A stretch of 64,000 nucleotides of DNA. Source: Clytia hemisphaerica (lineage: Eukaryota; Cnidaria; Hydrozoa; Leptothecata; Clytiidae). Positions within the stretch are counted from its first letter, which is position 1; every line of letters starts with the position of its first letter. The stretch spans positions 186,001-250,000 of the forward strand of contig CACVBU010000973.1 in the NCBI GenBank assembly GCA_902728285.1, read 5' to 3'. The notes below the pieces were generated by a model. The model ran no database searches. It was given only the letters and a program-made list of their open reading frames with translations, and was not told where the DNA came from. Position numbers and translations under genes: made by a program. Below, piece by piece: positions 12,101 through 22,681 of the stretch.

Positions 12101-15100
12101 TAAAATATTTCAATAATATATTTTGGCTTTTATGCGCCCACTAGCTGTGAAAGTAGTATTGTTGTTTTTTGCTCGACTTCTCTTGTTTTTTATGACGTTA
12201 AACAAGTTTCTTATCCACTTATACCTGTTATATAACACGTTTTTTATATTCGATTAGAGTACCTAAATTTTCGCTGAGCTTGGATTTGCTTACTTTTTCA
12301 GCCAATTTCAGCATCGGAGTTCTTATCGACGTTCTTAAATTTCATTTCTTAAAATGCATTCCCAAATGCATTTGCAATTAACTAATGATACTAACGGGCA
12401 TTGAAAAAAATAAAAAAATAAAAATCTAAATGCAAAAATCAAAATAAAACAAAGTTGAAGCGCAGAGGAAACAAAATGGCGGCAAATCGAAGGCTGTTTA
12501 CCAGTTTGTGTTCTTAGTGGCAACCTAAGTGCGAACCTAAACCTAAGTGATTAAAGTTGTTTAATTATTAATAGAATTGAAATATTTTGTCTTTAAAAAC
12601 AAATAAAGATGAGATAAAGCATTATGAGACCCGGAAAACCCGAGTTTCAAAAACTCGAGTTACAAAAACCCAAGTTACGTCGAATGTGACGTCATAAGGA
12701 GACTTCTTAACTCCAAAAAGTTATTTTCTGTCGTTAATAAACTCGAATTATTTTTTTGAAATTTTGTTTTCAAGTTACATAACTCGAAAAGAGAGAGAAA
12801 TGTAAAATAAATATTCCAGTTACCTAACTCGAAAAATTAAGTTACAACATTTTCAACTTATGTTAAAGAGTGACCAAGTTGGCCAAAAACTCCAGAACAG
12901 GCTTTTTCATTTTACAAATGGTGTTTATAGTCTTAGTTCGCTAGACCTTGCAGTTTCTCTATGTTTTAGCTCAAAAAATATTCTTGATTGCGAAGGCCCG
13001 GAAAACCCGAGTTAAAAAAACTCGAGTTACAAAAACCCGAGTTGCGTTGAACGTGACGTCATAAGGAGACTTCTTAACTCGAAAAAGTTATTTTCTGTCG
13101 TTATTTAACTCGAATTATTTTTTTGAAATTTTGTTAACTGGCTGTGGCCCTTGGAGACCAAGGAGACCATATATTGATATCATGAGAGGTGTCTTGGAAT
13201 AATACCTTATTGTAATAGATTAGATTAGACCTTATTAAAAAACCTTATTGAAATCTTGTAAAATCTTGTGAAATTCTTAGTTCATATGGGCTTTTCCAGA
13301 AAAAAAATGAATATGGCAATGGGGGATGGATGATATAACAATTTTCAGCGATTTACCCCCCGGACAAAGTGACTTTTGTTCCCCAGGACAAGCATCAGTT
13401 GACCCCCCGGACAAAACAAATTTACCCCCGGACAAGGCAAATTTTGATGATTTTTTGCTGAGAAATCCCCTTTGTCTCAAATATTTTGTTGTTATGATCG
13501 TGAAGTTTTCAGGGGATGCTTTTTAGAAACCCGTAGGAAAAATTTGGAGTTGATGTCGTTATCACAAAGTCTCTGCGTACTGTTGACCAGTGAAAACATA
13601 CCCTTAACTAAAACTGCAATAAAAATTGAATAAATAGAGGTTTTTCAATTGATTTTCTAAAAGCTTGAAGGTCATTTATCTTATGATTTTTACCAAAATG
13701 TTAAAATTTAACGCTTAAAACTTATACTGAAAAGGTGTAAAATCTTAAAAAATTGATGAAATCATTTGACGTGCGAATAAGTATGAGTAGAACATAGAGC
13801 TAAAAATAAGAATTTTTTTTTACAGACGGTATAGCAGATGAGAAAACAATGATTCCAACAACGAAATCCATAGTCGAACCTATCTCACCGGTGTCTATCA
13901 AAACAGAACCACCAATTCCTCCGTCTCCGCCCGCTGAACCAGAACCGCCCTCAATGCCACCACCACTGCCCGAGAACGAACCACCACCTCCACCTCCTGA
14001 AGACGAAGGTTTGAGAATGAAAGGGTGTTTTTAATTCACTTCTTTTACCAATTGTTTACAGTATATTCCCGCTGTCTCGGCTACAGCCTACCTTTGTGTG
14101 CTTAATTGTAGGGGGCAGAATGAGCGGGGAAGGTGTAATTTTGGAAGAAGATGCGGGGTCATAATTATGTGATATTAGAGTGATTTTAGTGAATTTCCTT
14201 AGGAAGGTTTTGGGGTTGAAAAAATGAAAAATGACTCCCCCCCTACAATCAAGCACAGAAGAGTGCCTCTCAATGCCACACATATTTTTTTTGGTTCCTC
14301 GCAGTAAGGAGATTCTATTCTAGATTTGATTCTGAATATAAGGAATGCTCTGAAGCTAAGCTCTTGGGCTTATGTAGAAAGAGGACAAACCAAGTTTTTA
14401 GTGCATTAGATGTTCACTTTTCTTTTTTTCGCAATATTTTTAACTCTAATATTTTTCTTGTTTTCAGGCGTTGCGAACGAGAGAGACTTGAAATCGGAAT
14501 ACGAGAAAAAGGTATTGATCTCTTTCTCTTCCCCTCCTCTTTTTTACCCAGTTCCCATGAGTTTTTGTTGTGCGAAGACACCATGTTGTCCTACACGCTT
14601 TTTTATAAGAACATCCAAAAATTTTGAAGGCTTCGGATGTTCTTAATTTTCAGAGTTTTATAAGCCTAAATATATTCTTAACTTGGTCTTAATATTTTGA
14701 TTATCGAAGACTTATGTTCTTATATAGATTGTTATTATAAAAAACGTATATATTTCTTTAAATCGTGGGAAACGTCTCAATGCTCTTTTTTATAAGAACC
14801 AGTAAATTTCGGTTGAGGCTTGGCTGTGCTTATATTTCCATGATTTTCAGGCTTAAAATGTTTTGAATATACTAACTCTATACACTTATTGGCTTATGAG
14901 ATATGTGTTCTTGGACTGGAGTCGTTTATCATCCGTGTAATACAGTAATTTGGATGCTGCATGATAATACGGGATAACATCAGGATTGTCCTTGTAATGA
15001 TTTTGAAGCGCAACTTCTTGATAATAAAGATCACTCTTCTCTTTGGGAATAGCCCTTATCGGGGTTTTTGATTTTTCTAAAAAAGCGATGCATTGTGGGA

Positions 15101-18100
15101 TTGTTTCGAGTGTATTACAATAGAATTCCCTCGAGGAATTCCTAAGAGATTTCTATTGTAATACACTCGAAACAATCCCACAATGCATCGCTTTTTTAGA
15201 AAAATCAAAAACTCTGATAAGATGTATTACTTTTGACTCTTACGTTATCTTTGCTTCCTTTTCAGAGCGCAATCAAAAGCAAATCACGAGAGATTTTCGA
15301 CAAGTTGGATTTCCTTGGGATCAACAAGAAAGATATTCGAGCTTTGGTTTTATCATTGATCGAACTTGAGGTAGGCAAGATTCATTTCTCTTGTTTACCA
15401 CATGTTTACTATGAACACTGTATGACAGAATTGAGAATATACTTATTTATTATGTATGATGAATTCACCATCACACTGAAAATTAAAATAAAACGCAGCA
15501 TGACAACCATGACACATTTGATCGATTTCTCTCGTTTTTATTATTTGGCTTCAAAATCCACTAAAAGATTAAAACATACCAAGGCTCTTATGCCGAACAA
15601 AATAGAGTTTGTCGTCAATTGAGTTCACACTCGAATCTGTGGACTTTGTCACTGATTTCGTTTCCACTCTAAAGTCTTGAATTTATTGAAATGCAAATTT
15701 GAACTAATGTGGGAATTTATGGACATTATGGAATTTCTCATTTGCACGCTGAAATGTTATATAAGTTCCTGAAAAATTCTGCTTATTTGGGCACAATTTA
15801 AAAAAAAAAGAAGAAAGGCAACCTTGTACAACAAGATGCAGTTTGTAGGTACGTATAAAACGTCAAACAGGTTTGTTGAAAGGTTACTTTTATTTTGGAA
15901 TTTACCCAAAGACTTTACAACACTGCAAATTTTGGTGTGATTGAAAAAGATTTGAAAAATTTCTTGGTTTTAACGCCGAACTGAAAATGGAAAGACGAGT
16001 TTTTCGATTTTGGGAGAGGTTTTTTGGTTTCCAGGCTCTACCTCTATCGGTGTAAAGTCAATTTTTAGCGACAAATTTTCTACCGCTTTAAGGTATTGTC
16101 AGCCTTATTCAAACATTTTTGTTAAAATTCAAAGCTTTGCCTAAAATATTATGACCAATTTGCAATTATTATAGAAGATTTTATGATTTGCAGTGTTGTG
16201 TGATTATATTTTATGTGTTTGTGTTGTTCACGTTCTGTCTGAATTTCGTCATTTTAAATTCGAATTCCTTTTCAGGATGTTCTGGTTACTGATTGGTCGA
16301 AAACCTTTATCCATTCTCCTTTTTCTTTGACTTATTTTAGATTCGACTAAAAGACTGGGAAGCAGGAGCTCTGTCCACATCATATCTCCTGGAGAAAATT
16401 GGTGAACTTAATAAACAATTGGAAAATCATGAGAAATCTGCTGCCCCTAATGGCTGGGTCTGTCACTGGAGTAGGTAGGTTGACATTTAAATATCAAAAT
16501 GGTCCATCTATGGCTTCTTTGATTTGTTTCATCAAATCTTTCGTTCATAATATATACTTAATATTTTCTGATTCACTTTATAGCCCAAAGCAAGGAATTT
16601 AACAGAAAATTTAGATCGACAGATATTTTTATTCATTGAAAATTTAAGTCAATAATTTAATGTAAAAAGATTAATTTAATTCGTAATTAATATCGTAAAG
16701 ATTCTAATAAACTCAATTTAACTTAATTTATACTATAATTTGTTAGATAATGTGTAATATATAATACATAACATCGTGAATGGTATTATGGTATAATTTG
16801 CGTATGACCCAGAGACGGTAAGTTGTATTTCCTTTGTCTTTTACCCTTTATTTTCAAATTAATTTTCGTTAATATAATATTTGTTAACCTGAACAAAAGA
16901 ATATATTCGCTCAAATCAGGCATTACTTCTGGAATGAAAGGATTTTTGTTTCAATGCACATATCAAATATTTGTCAGCCCAAGGTAAAGATACTTATACA
17001 TTTTTAGTATAAACCAGATTTTTTTACTTTTTGAAGAACTTACTCTTCAGAGTTGAAACTGAAAACTTTAACTCTATCTTTTTAGAGCTGTATGGATGAA
17101 TGAATAGAGAAGTTGACCATTTGAATCAAATTGAGGTAAGTCTTGGTGTTTCCCTTTTCTACTTTTTGAACTGACTTTTTGGTTATTTATTTTACTTTCA
17201 GTGACTACAAGATGTATTACTATTTCGAAACGGCAACCGGAAACTCACAATGGGAGTATCCCGCCTCTAATCAACCGGTGCCCACACAACAACAGGTGCC
17301 CCCTCCGCCCGTTGTTTCCATGCCAACGCTACCTGCACTACCCGCGTTTCCAACGTCACACGTTATGGCTCTTCAAACACCTCAAATGATGATGGCGGCG
17401 CCTGTTGCCCCTGGTTACCCAGGATTGATCATGTCAGCAGCGTTAACAACACCACTTGTAGCGCCGCCCATTCCTGCCATTATACCTGCCATGCCACCCG
17501 CTTTTGCACCGCCTCCACCTCAACCACCACTCCCTTCAACTATCGAAGCCAAAAAACGACCTGCAGGTATCTTTTTAACTATTTACTTTCTTCATAAAAA
17601 TATCAACCTTTATGCTTTCTTCAGCAAAAATTTGTCCTGTAAACGAATTCAGACCTTGTTCCTAAGTAACAGTTCCGTTTCGCACCGAAACGAAATCAAG
17701 ACATTCTATTGGTTCTAAGTGACGTAGAAATTGAATTTAACCAATAGAATGGCTTCTTTTTGTTTCGGAGTGAAACGGGACCGTAGCGTGTGAATGTGGT
17801 CGTAGTTGAACTTTTAGTTTAGTTTTAGTAAACTTTAACTGAACTGTGGTTTCAAACATTTTATTTTCACTTTCTAGCACCAGATACCGATGTTACTACA
17901 GGTATGTGTATGTGTCTTGTTTACCATGTGTTACTTGTAAACAACATTCCTAAACAATGGAATTCACGGAAAAATCATGGAATTCATGTACACGTTTTCT
18001 AATACAGGAACAAATATAAGAACGTATGGCTTTCATGGCCAAAATATTGAGAGCAAGTTACAGCAAGAACAAGAACATTTTTATGCTTAAAACTCAAAAC

Positions 18101-20718
18101 TCAAAACGTCGAGATCATCCCAAGGTTTCGTAAATTTTAGATGTTCTTATAAAAAACATGTGATGATACCACTTATTATCATATTTTTTTCGAATTAAAA
18201 TTCATCCCTGGAAAAGCTTTCTTAATGCTTTCAAATTGTCTTTCTTGTTTGCAGACCCCTATCGAGATCCTTACCGTAGTGTGGCAGCAAAGAAAAAGAA
18301 AGAACTATCGACCTTCCCTGGTAAGAATTTCTCTTTTTGCTCAAAGCTTTATTCCGTGTTTTTCCAGCTTGATGAAATATTAAATTAACTTTTGGCCATG
18401 GGATCTCGAAAACTTCGAAAATAAACTCTCCAACCCCCAAAACCTTAAAAATTGTCAATTCCCAAAAGAACCTTGATCAAAACGTCTTTGTTAATAGTAT
18501 TAGCGATCTTAGCATGAAGGTAGAGCATCCAGCTACGGTGCGAAAGGTTGTGGGTTCAATCCCCAGCCGGGTCATACCAAAGATTCCCAAAATGGTACTT
18601 TGTGCCTCTCTGCTTGATGCTCAGCAACTAAAGAGACGAATCAAGGGTAAGTGGAGAAATCCAGGGAAAGGAGTGGCGCCCTCCCCTACCTTCGGGTAGA
18701 CAGCTACACGAAAAGGGAGCCTTCGGGTCGCCCTCGACTGCGGTCGCAAACTTACTTACTAATAGTATTATGTTTGTTCTACTTTAACTTGATTGAATTT
18801 TGATTTATCTAATCCCTCATTTCGTTAGCGATCATCTAAAGGCGCCCCTTTTTAGAGAAAATTTCTGTGCCCTCGAAAGACTAAATTAAAAAGGTATTTT
18901 GGCCGACCTGATTTCATTAATGGTATTTTTTCTTTGTGTTTTTCAGATCAAATAGCAACACAAGACGTATTGTCTGGCACTTCGAGTCCTATCATTAGTA
19001 GCTCGATCATCGCAGCTGCACCTGCCATTATTAATCGGAATACGAGTCGAGAGTCCAGCCCCGCCTTAATACCCTCCAATGAAAATAATGGAACTTTCTC
19101 ACCAGTCGCCAAAGCTGTAAGGAGAGTTTTCGACTCTTTATCTAATGCAAAAGTTTTTGATCTGATTCCAAATGAACTCTGCCTTTCAAGTACTCTTTGA
19201 AAAGTCATCTTGCTAGAAACAAGTTCCTTCCTAGAAATGATTGCTAAAAGTATATTTTTTTACAAATTTAAAAGCTTTTGGTTGTAGATTTTAATTTACA
19301 TCGTTCATTTGAATTCAGTGATAAGTCTACTATCTACGAGCTACAACGTCCGTCGTTTACATATACGACTTCTACCTTTTATTTCTAGAATATCGCTGCA
19401 GAAACAGTTCTCAACGCCAAAGCTAAACTGAAAAAGGTTTGTAAATCTCTCAAAACCTTTCAATTGTAATGCTCTAAGACTGAAGAGGATAGCTATTGAC
19501 AGAATCTCTATACATTGTCTAACGAAGTTTGGTGTCATTTAAAAGTCAATTTTCCCGTCTTTAGCTCATGTTTTAACCTCTATCAGTGATGGAATTTTAA
19601 GATTTCAAATTTTCAAATGGTTTTTCCACCATTTTCCTTAATCTCTAGAGCATGAAGAATTGTAAATTTTCTCCAGCCCATGGATTGATTTTAGCTTTGC
19701 TTATCTGATTTCCCCTGCAATTTTGAATTTCAAAAACCCTCTATAAAAATTCAAAATATACGGTTTCGATCTTTTCTAGAAAAAGAAGGTGGAGGGTAGT
19801 GGGCTACCTTCGAAGAAGAAGAAACAAGTGACTTCGATGGTAGCAAAATGGCAGACAGTGAAACAAGAAGCAGAAGATGAGCAGAACATCATGATCGAAG
19901 AAGAAGAAAATGAAGATTTTGAAACACAATCCGAAAAAAGAATACAAGAGTGGAAGAGTAAAATTGAACAAAGGTAAAATAGAAACAAACACGTACGATC
20001 TCAACTCATGCCAAGATAAAGTATACCATTACTACATTAAAAAAGAAATCTTGACTAATAGTGTAGTCTAAATGTGCCAAAAGTCATTAACATTGTGCAC
20101 GAAGGCGTACAAACATGAGACTTTTCACAATTGTAGTTTAGGGGTCAAAAATGGATTTAAATCTCAGACCCAAAAAAATGGCACCTGTTTGTGTATTTTA
20201 TAGACCAGAACAGGTTTTTTTCTCCAAAGAATGTCATGTTACATAACGTTGGAAAGCATTTTTCATGTTCGTTTAGAAAAACATTACAATCCATTTCTAA
20301 AAATGAAACCAATAAAGGTATTGTGGAACATTGTTTGAAAAATGACGTGATTGCTGACGTCAGCAAAAACTCCAAGACCACCCAAAGACGTTTATTTTCC
20401 ACTAGCAGCGGCTCACTTAGCAAGTGAACGAACCTTCGCCCGCGGGTCAACTCATACCTTGTGTGAAGGGGATAGGGAAGTTAGTCCAAGGTGCTGACGG
20501 GGCGCTATTTGAAAGTGTCTATAGTTGCGAAATTGGATCATAGAGCCTTCTGCAACTGAACCAAATACTAGCTGCATTTACTTCGAGAAAAATTTGTCTT
20601 GTGTTTTCTGAAAATAGATTTAATTTTTTTTTTCAGCGGTGAAAAAGACTACAATCCAAACTTTCAAGAGATCAAAGGTGATTGGCGTGAACGACTAAAA
20701 CGTAAGACAACAACGTAA
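6200..20718 (+). CDS. FNBP4: Formin-binding protein 4 orthologue, two WW domains, 17 exons
   Basis: FNBP4 is a nuclear WW-domain protein that binds proline-rich ligands, including formins. Exons read: 6200-6275, 6408-6458, 7076-7125, 7777-7939, 8500-9243, 10002-10217, 13826-14008, 14468-14511, 15266-15370, 16341-16474, 17202-17566, 17878-17901, 18255-18320, 18947-19116, 19389-19436, 19780-19973, 20637-20718. All borders are GT/AG, phases agree throughout, and the product is about 904 aa (human about 1017). WW1 (residues about 117-150) contains LLPENWQACLDEQTQCYYYW and ends EVQWYPP, followed by a polyproline run. A conserved helical block (FDKLDFLGINKKDI; LKDWEAGALSTSYL) precedes WW2 (about 581-615: NGWVCHW, YKMYYYFETATGNSQWEYP). 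Proline/alanine-rich linkers follow. The C-terminus MVAKWQTVKQE…KRIQEWKSKIEQ…GDWRERLKRK matches the family end. The start ATG gives the family-like MGK-basic N-terminus. Exon 12 is only 24 nt. Introns are loaded with MITEs and SINEs. Confidence 0.95.
7159..7377 (+). mobile_element. tRNA-derived SINE (family 1, short form) with perfect 11-bp TSD
   Basis: It starts GGGCGTAGTGGTGTAGTGG and has A-box-like TAGTGGTTATCG and B-box-like GATTTCGATACCC promoter sequences. It ends in a TATATCTATATC-type short tandem tail. Perfect target-site duplications ATCTTTCAATC flank it at 7148-7158 and 7378-7388. It lies in FNBP4 intron 3, in gene orientation. A longer relative lies at 52213-52602, and a decayed body fragment at about 20411-20490. 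Confidence 0.9.
8059..8196. mobile_element. MITE with TGGAGTTTTTACAAG ends (copy A)
   Basis: The ends TGGAGTTTTTACAAG and CTTGTAAAAACTCCA are perfect inverted repeats around a 138-bp element in FNBP4 intron 4. It shares its core (TTACTTTTTCTAAAGAACGC, then GTCAT) with the copy at 60127-60255, which shows this is a dispersed family and not a chance hairpin. Confidence 0.85.
9667..9979. repeat. Large imperfect inverted repeat (foldback element), about 135-bp arms
   Basis: The left arm begins TTTAAAGGGATAATCAGATG and runs through TAGGATTTTAGGAAAAA and AATTTTTCGGTGTA. The right arm is its reverse complement with about 10-15% mismatches, ending CATCTGATTATCCCTTTAAA. The whole could fold into one long hairpin. 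It ends 22 nt before the AG of FNBP4 exon 6 (exon starts 10002), so it borders the branch-point and pyrimidine-tract region. No coding content. Confidence 0.8.
10691..11683 (-). CDS. Intronless atypical class A (rhodopsin-like) GPCR
   Basis: An orphan seven-helix receptor of 330 aa in one exon, lying antisense inside FNBP4 intron 6 (10218-13825). Seven hydrophobic segments are visible: TM1 about 13-40 (GGLTN, conserved Asn), TM2 58-84 (LALNISDL, conserved Asp 69), TM3 100-122, TM4 138-160, TM5 163-187, TM6 215-241, TM7 250-272. TM7 carries NSLINPCVY, the class A NPxxY signature. Oddities: the DRY motif at the end of TM3 is replaced by NNY (118-120), no Trp is seen in TM4, and no clear Cys for the usual TM3-ECL2 disulfide is visible in ECL2. 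The tail is short, basic (YRRPRRR) and Ser-rich. Lack of introns suggests retroposition or a lineage-expanded receptor family. Ligand cannot be predicted. Confidence 0.85.
   Translation of the reverse strand: MKTESPLSLMMVYLYLGIAYIPISLIGGLTNIYALYCLVAFKQRNRGRRSQNTSFGNLEILLLALNISDLFMCLGDLPVKIAIYMQNPDMDSKPTFLGYLDAICIWSSSLIVVLIAFNNYLKISSPHNYQDRTPRKRVYTLLVLISAISIIFPAIIFVNLQVNGVLLIALFLATISLLSYLYRMILKVMKNSTNRITNKSNAAEVRDKTIERKVTKNVLIIVVAYMVCSLTALVMLIIFVINPNEETLNLVKFGAVTMTGNSLINPCVYILGNKSYRRPRRRTSNKITVNTGSINVSEQPFPSCSKHNADIKENVGRKCFVVGMIAETMM
11684..13825. other. Rest of FNBP4 intron 6, gene-free
   Basis: Upstream of the nested GPCR (its 5' side) the intron holds no exon I can support. It contains the 139-bp direct repeats described separately, a block near 13350-13440 with four CCCCGGACAA/CCCAGGACAA motifs, and otherwise AT-rich DNA. 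The GPCR promoter would have to lie just above 11683; no distinctive element was seen. Confidence 0.5.
12630..13135. repeat. Two 139-bp direct repeats (12630-12768 and 12997-13135) in FNBP4 intron 6
   Basis: Both copies read CCCGGAAAACCCGAGTT, an ACTCGAGTTACAAAAACC block, then a GTGACGTCATAAGGAGACTT block, then CGAATTATTTTTTTGAAATT. They differ at only a few positions and lie 367 bp apart. The spacer also holds scattered AACTCGA motifs. GTGACGTCAT contains a consensus CRE/ATF site, but as part of a repeat this may be incidental. Confidence 0.8.
14097..14257. mobile_element. MITE with TGTGCTTAATTGTAGGGGG ends in FNBP4 intron 7
   Basis: Left end TGTGCTTAATTGTAGGGGG and right end CCCCCTACAATCAAGCACA are inverted repeats with one mismatch, about 160 bp apart. 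The G/C-run ends resemble those of the element at 27545-27811. No coding content. Confidence 0.7.
14592..14750. mobile_element. TACACG-family MITE, copy 1 (FNBP4 intron 8)
   Basis: It starts TACACGCTTTTTTATAAGAA, then CATCC, and ends with the inverted form ATTATAAAAAACGTATA. The interior contains AAGGCTTCGGATGTTCTTAA and ATCGAAGACTTATGTTCTTA, also found in copies at 21195 and 41145. A related sequence (TTTTTTATAAGAACCAGTA) follows at about 14785. Ends in TA suggest TA target duplication. Confidence 0.8.
15055..15221. repeat. Near-perfect palindrome, 62-bp identical arms and 25-bp loop
   Basis: Arms 15064-15125 and 15151-15212 are exact reverse complements over 62 bp (key block GCGATGCATTGTGGGATTGT). 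A short outer extension (CTTATC at 15055, GATAAG at 15216) also pairs. The loop is 15126-15150. It sits in FNBP4 intron 8, ending 44 bp before exon 9. Absence of arm divergence implies a recent foldback insertion or ongoing arm-to-arm conversion; in transcript form it would be a stable hairpin. Confidence 0.9.
17670..17783. mobile_element. Short foldback MITE in FNBP4 intron 11
   Basis: Left CAGTTCCGTTTCGCACCGAA and right GGAGTGAAACGGGACCGT pair as inverted repeats. The inner ATTCTATTGGTT / AACCAATAGAAT arms pair exactly. It is about 114 bp and non-coding. Confidence 0.7.
17980..18160. mobile_element. Degraded TACACG-family MITE relative (FNBP4 intron 12)
   Basis: It begins near TGTACACGTTTTCTAATACA and ends TTCTTATAAAAAACATGTGA. 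Between these, several AAGAAC motifs occur as in the other copies. The ends are more diverged and boundaries are approximate. Confidence 0.45.
18503..18759 (+). mobile_element. tRNA-derived SINE (family 2) with perfect 11-bp TSD
   Basis: The tRNA-like head reads GGTAGAGCATCCAGCTACGG and has the B-box GGTTCAATCCC, followed by a GGGTCATACCAAAGATTCCC body and a TTACTTACT tail. Perfect target duplications TAATAGTATTA lie at 18492-18502 and 18760-18770. It inserted in FNBP4 intron 13 in gene orientation. The head looks like a tRNA gene but is part of the SINE, not a functional tRNA. Confidence 0.9.
20411..20490 (+). mobile_element. Decayed fragment of SINE family 1 body
   Basis: CACTTAGCAAGTGAACGAAC, CTTCGCCCGCGGGTCAACTC and a GTGTGAAGGGGATAGGG block match the body of the SINE at 7159-7377 with scattered changes. 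The tRNA head and tail are missing. It lies in FNBP4 intron 16. Confidence 0.6.
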
Positions 20719-22681
20719 GCTGAATATTAAGGAGATAATAACAGGAGTTGGCCTGTATATATACTTATTGGTTGGTTCTGGTACGAGGAACACTTAATGG
20801 AAATAAGTGAATGTATGAAAGTTCACTTTAGCATGAAATTACCAAGAGAGATTTGGTCACAATTTTATACAATTTTCCAACACTTACCGAAAAGTGTATG
20901 AGACTTTGGATAAATACTGAATACTTTATTATTCTAGATGGCAATCAGTAAATTTTGAACACTATCAGTTGAACTGAGTAGAGTGTGTTTATCAGCCTTC
21001 GTGGATCGGCTGCGATTGGCTAATAGGTTGAATAAATGTACATAATTTTGTATCTTTGACCTATAGTGAGGTTTTTTAAGGATCTTATTTTTAATCAAAA
21101 TTGATAAAATATTTCTGACAGATAATGGAGAACATTGCTTATAATTTCTTTAGTTTAACTGAACGAAAATTTTGACCATGGGTGTTATTTGTTATACACG
21201 TTTTTTTAATAAGAACATCCAAATTTTTGAAGTCTTCGAATGTTCTTAACTTTTTGAGTTTTAAACCTAAAAATGTTCATAACATGTTCTTATTTTCAAC
21301 ATTTTTTGAGCATTTTTGCCCATTTTTCTAAGAAACCGAAGAGTCGGCAAAGCCTTAAAATATTCTTAACTTGTTCTTAACATTTCGGCCATCGAAGCCT
21401 TATGTTCTTATATAGTCTGTTCTTATAAAAAAACGTGTATTGGGAATTATTGGGAATTGGACAAATATACAAATCTTTTTACGAAAGTCAAGTCTAGACC
21501 CTTACAAAATGAACTAAAATAGTTTTAATATCCTATTTACATAGAGTTAGTTACATATATTTCTAAATTCTAGAAATTCTAATTTTCAAAGTTTATAATA
21601 ACCTTTAACTTAAGACTTTATTCGCACCAAACTTTTTTCCAACGTTCAGCTAACCTTATATTTATATGGATGTTGTGGACTTAAAACTTAAAACCCTAAA
21701 ACAGCGTTGTTTATCAGTCGGTGATATAATGAGGTTTCTAACATGCATGGATGCATAAAAACTGTCCATATAACATATAAACTCTGCACTGATTGAGCAG
21801 TATATAAAAACTATTGATTCCTTATTTTTGTGCTATGAAATGTACGATGACAATGTGTGGGTGTGGAGTATATTTGAATTCATGGTCAGACGATTGATTG
21901 ATTGATGAATATTTTGAGAGGATTATTTCGTTATTGGTTGATCTCATTCCAGATGGACAGACGGAGTGAATTGTCCATGAATTCTGAATATTAATTCGCC
22001 TGAACAAATAATGTGCAATGATTTTATTTTATCACAAATAGACGAATGAATGCAGATGAATGCATGTATTTTGATTTTGATTTGAATGAACTCTGTGTGG
22101 TGGATTAGCTGCACTTATCCAAAACAGAAAAGCGGGTAAATCATGCATGGATTCAAAAAATGCCGTACCCATTACCACTTGCACCACCTTACTAATGGAC
22201 CTGGTACAATCGTTAGCGCTCGGAAACGAGTTAGATGTATTCTGTATAGTGTTTGGTTACATTCAGATCATTGGTGAATGAATGATACGTGCATGGTCAG
22301 TGGTTGGTGGATTTCGTTCGATGTTTGATTTTTTCATGAATGTAGATATTGGTTCAAAGGTTGCACTCATCAACTCTGCAATGAAAAATGAACAAAGAAA
22401 TGACAACTAATTATTACAAAAAAACACTTTAAATATCCTATCCGCTTGATATCAAAGCTGGATAAACCAAATTCACTATGTGAATTTTGTTCCCACTAGA
22501 GAAATCTAATGTTCGTTTTGGAGTTTTTGGTATTCAGGAAATGAAGACAGCTTTGCGAGCAAAATGCAAATCCATGATTGTTAAGTGTTTGAATTCTGTG
22601 GTGTTCCATTTTGCATTATCAGTATTTGATGACATAGTAACCTTGATTTGTTACCAGTATCTAAGAGAACCCTTCGATTCT
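20719..22681. other. Convergent intergenic spacer (FNBP4 3' side)
   Basis: No exon is supportable. AATAAA at about 21031 is a candidate FNBP4 polyadenylation signal. One TACACG-family MITE lies at 21195-21439. The remainder is AT-rich, with many ATGAATG/TGATTGATT-type short repeats between 21880 and 22340. Confidence 0.55.
21195..21439. mobile_element. TACACG-family MITE, copy 2
   Basis: It begins TACACGTTTTTTTAATAAGA, then ACATCC, and ends TTCTTATAAAAAAACGTGTA. The interior GTCTTCGAATGTTCTTAACT and CATCGAAGCCTTATGTTCTT are shared with copies 1 and 3. About 245 bp, flanked by T-TA/TA-T. Confidence 0.85.

Noticed and set aside
18511-18580. tRNA gene with GGTTCAATCCC
   Set aside because: It is the 5' part of a SINE flanked by TAATAGTATTA duplications.
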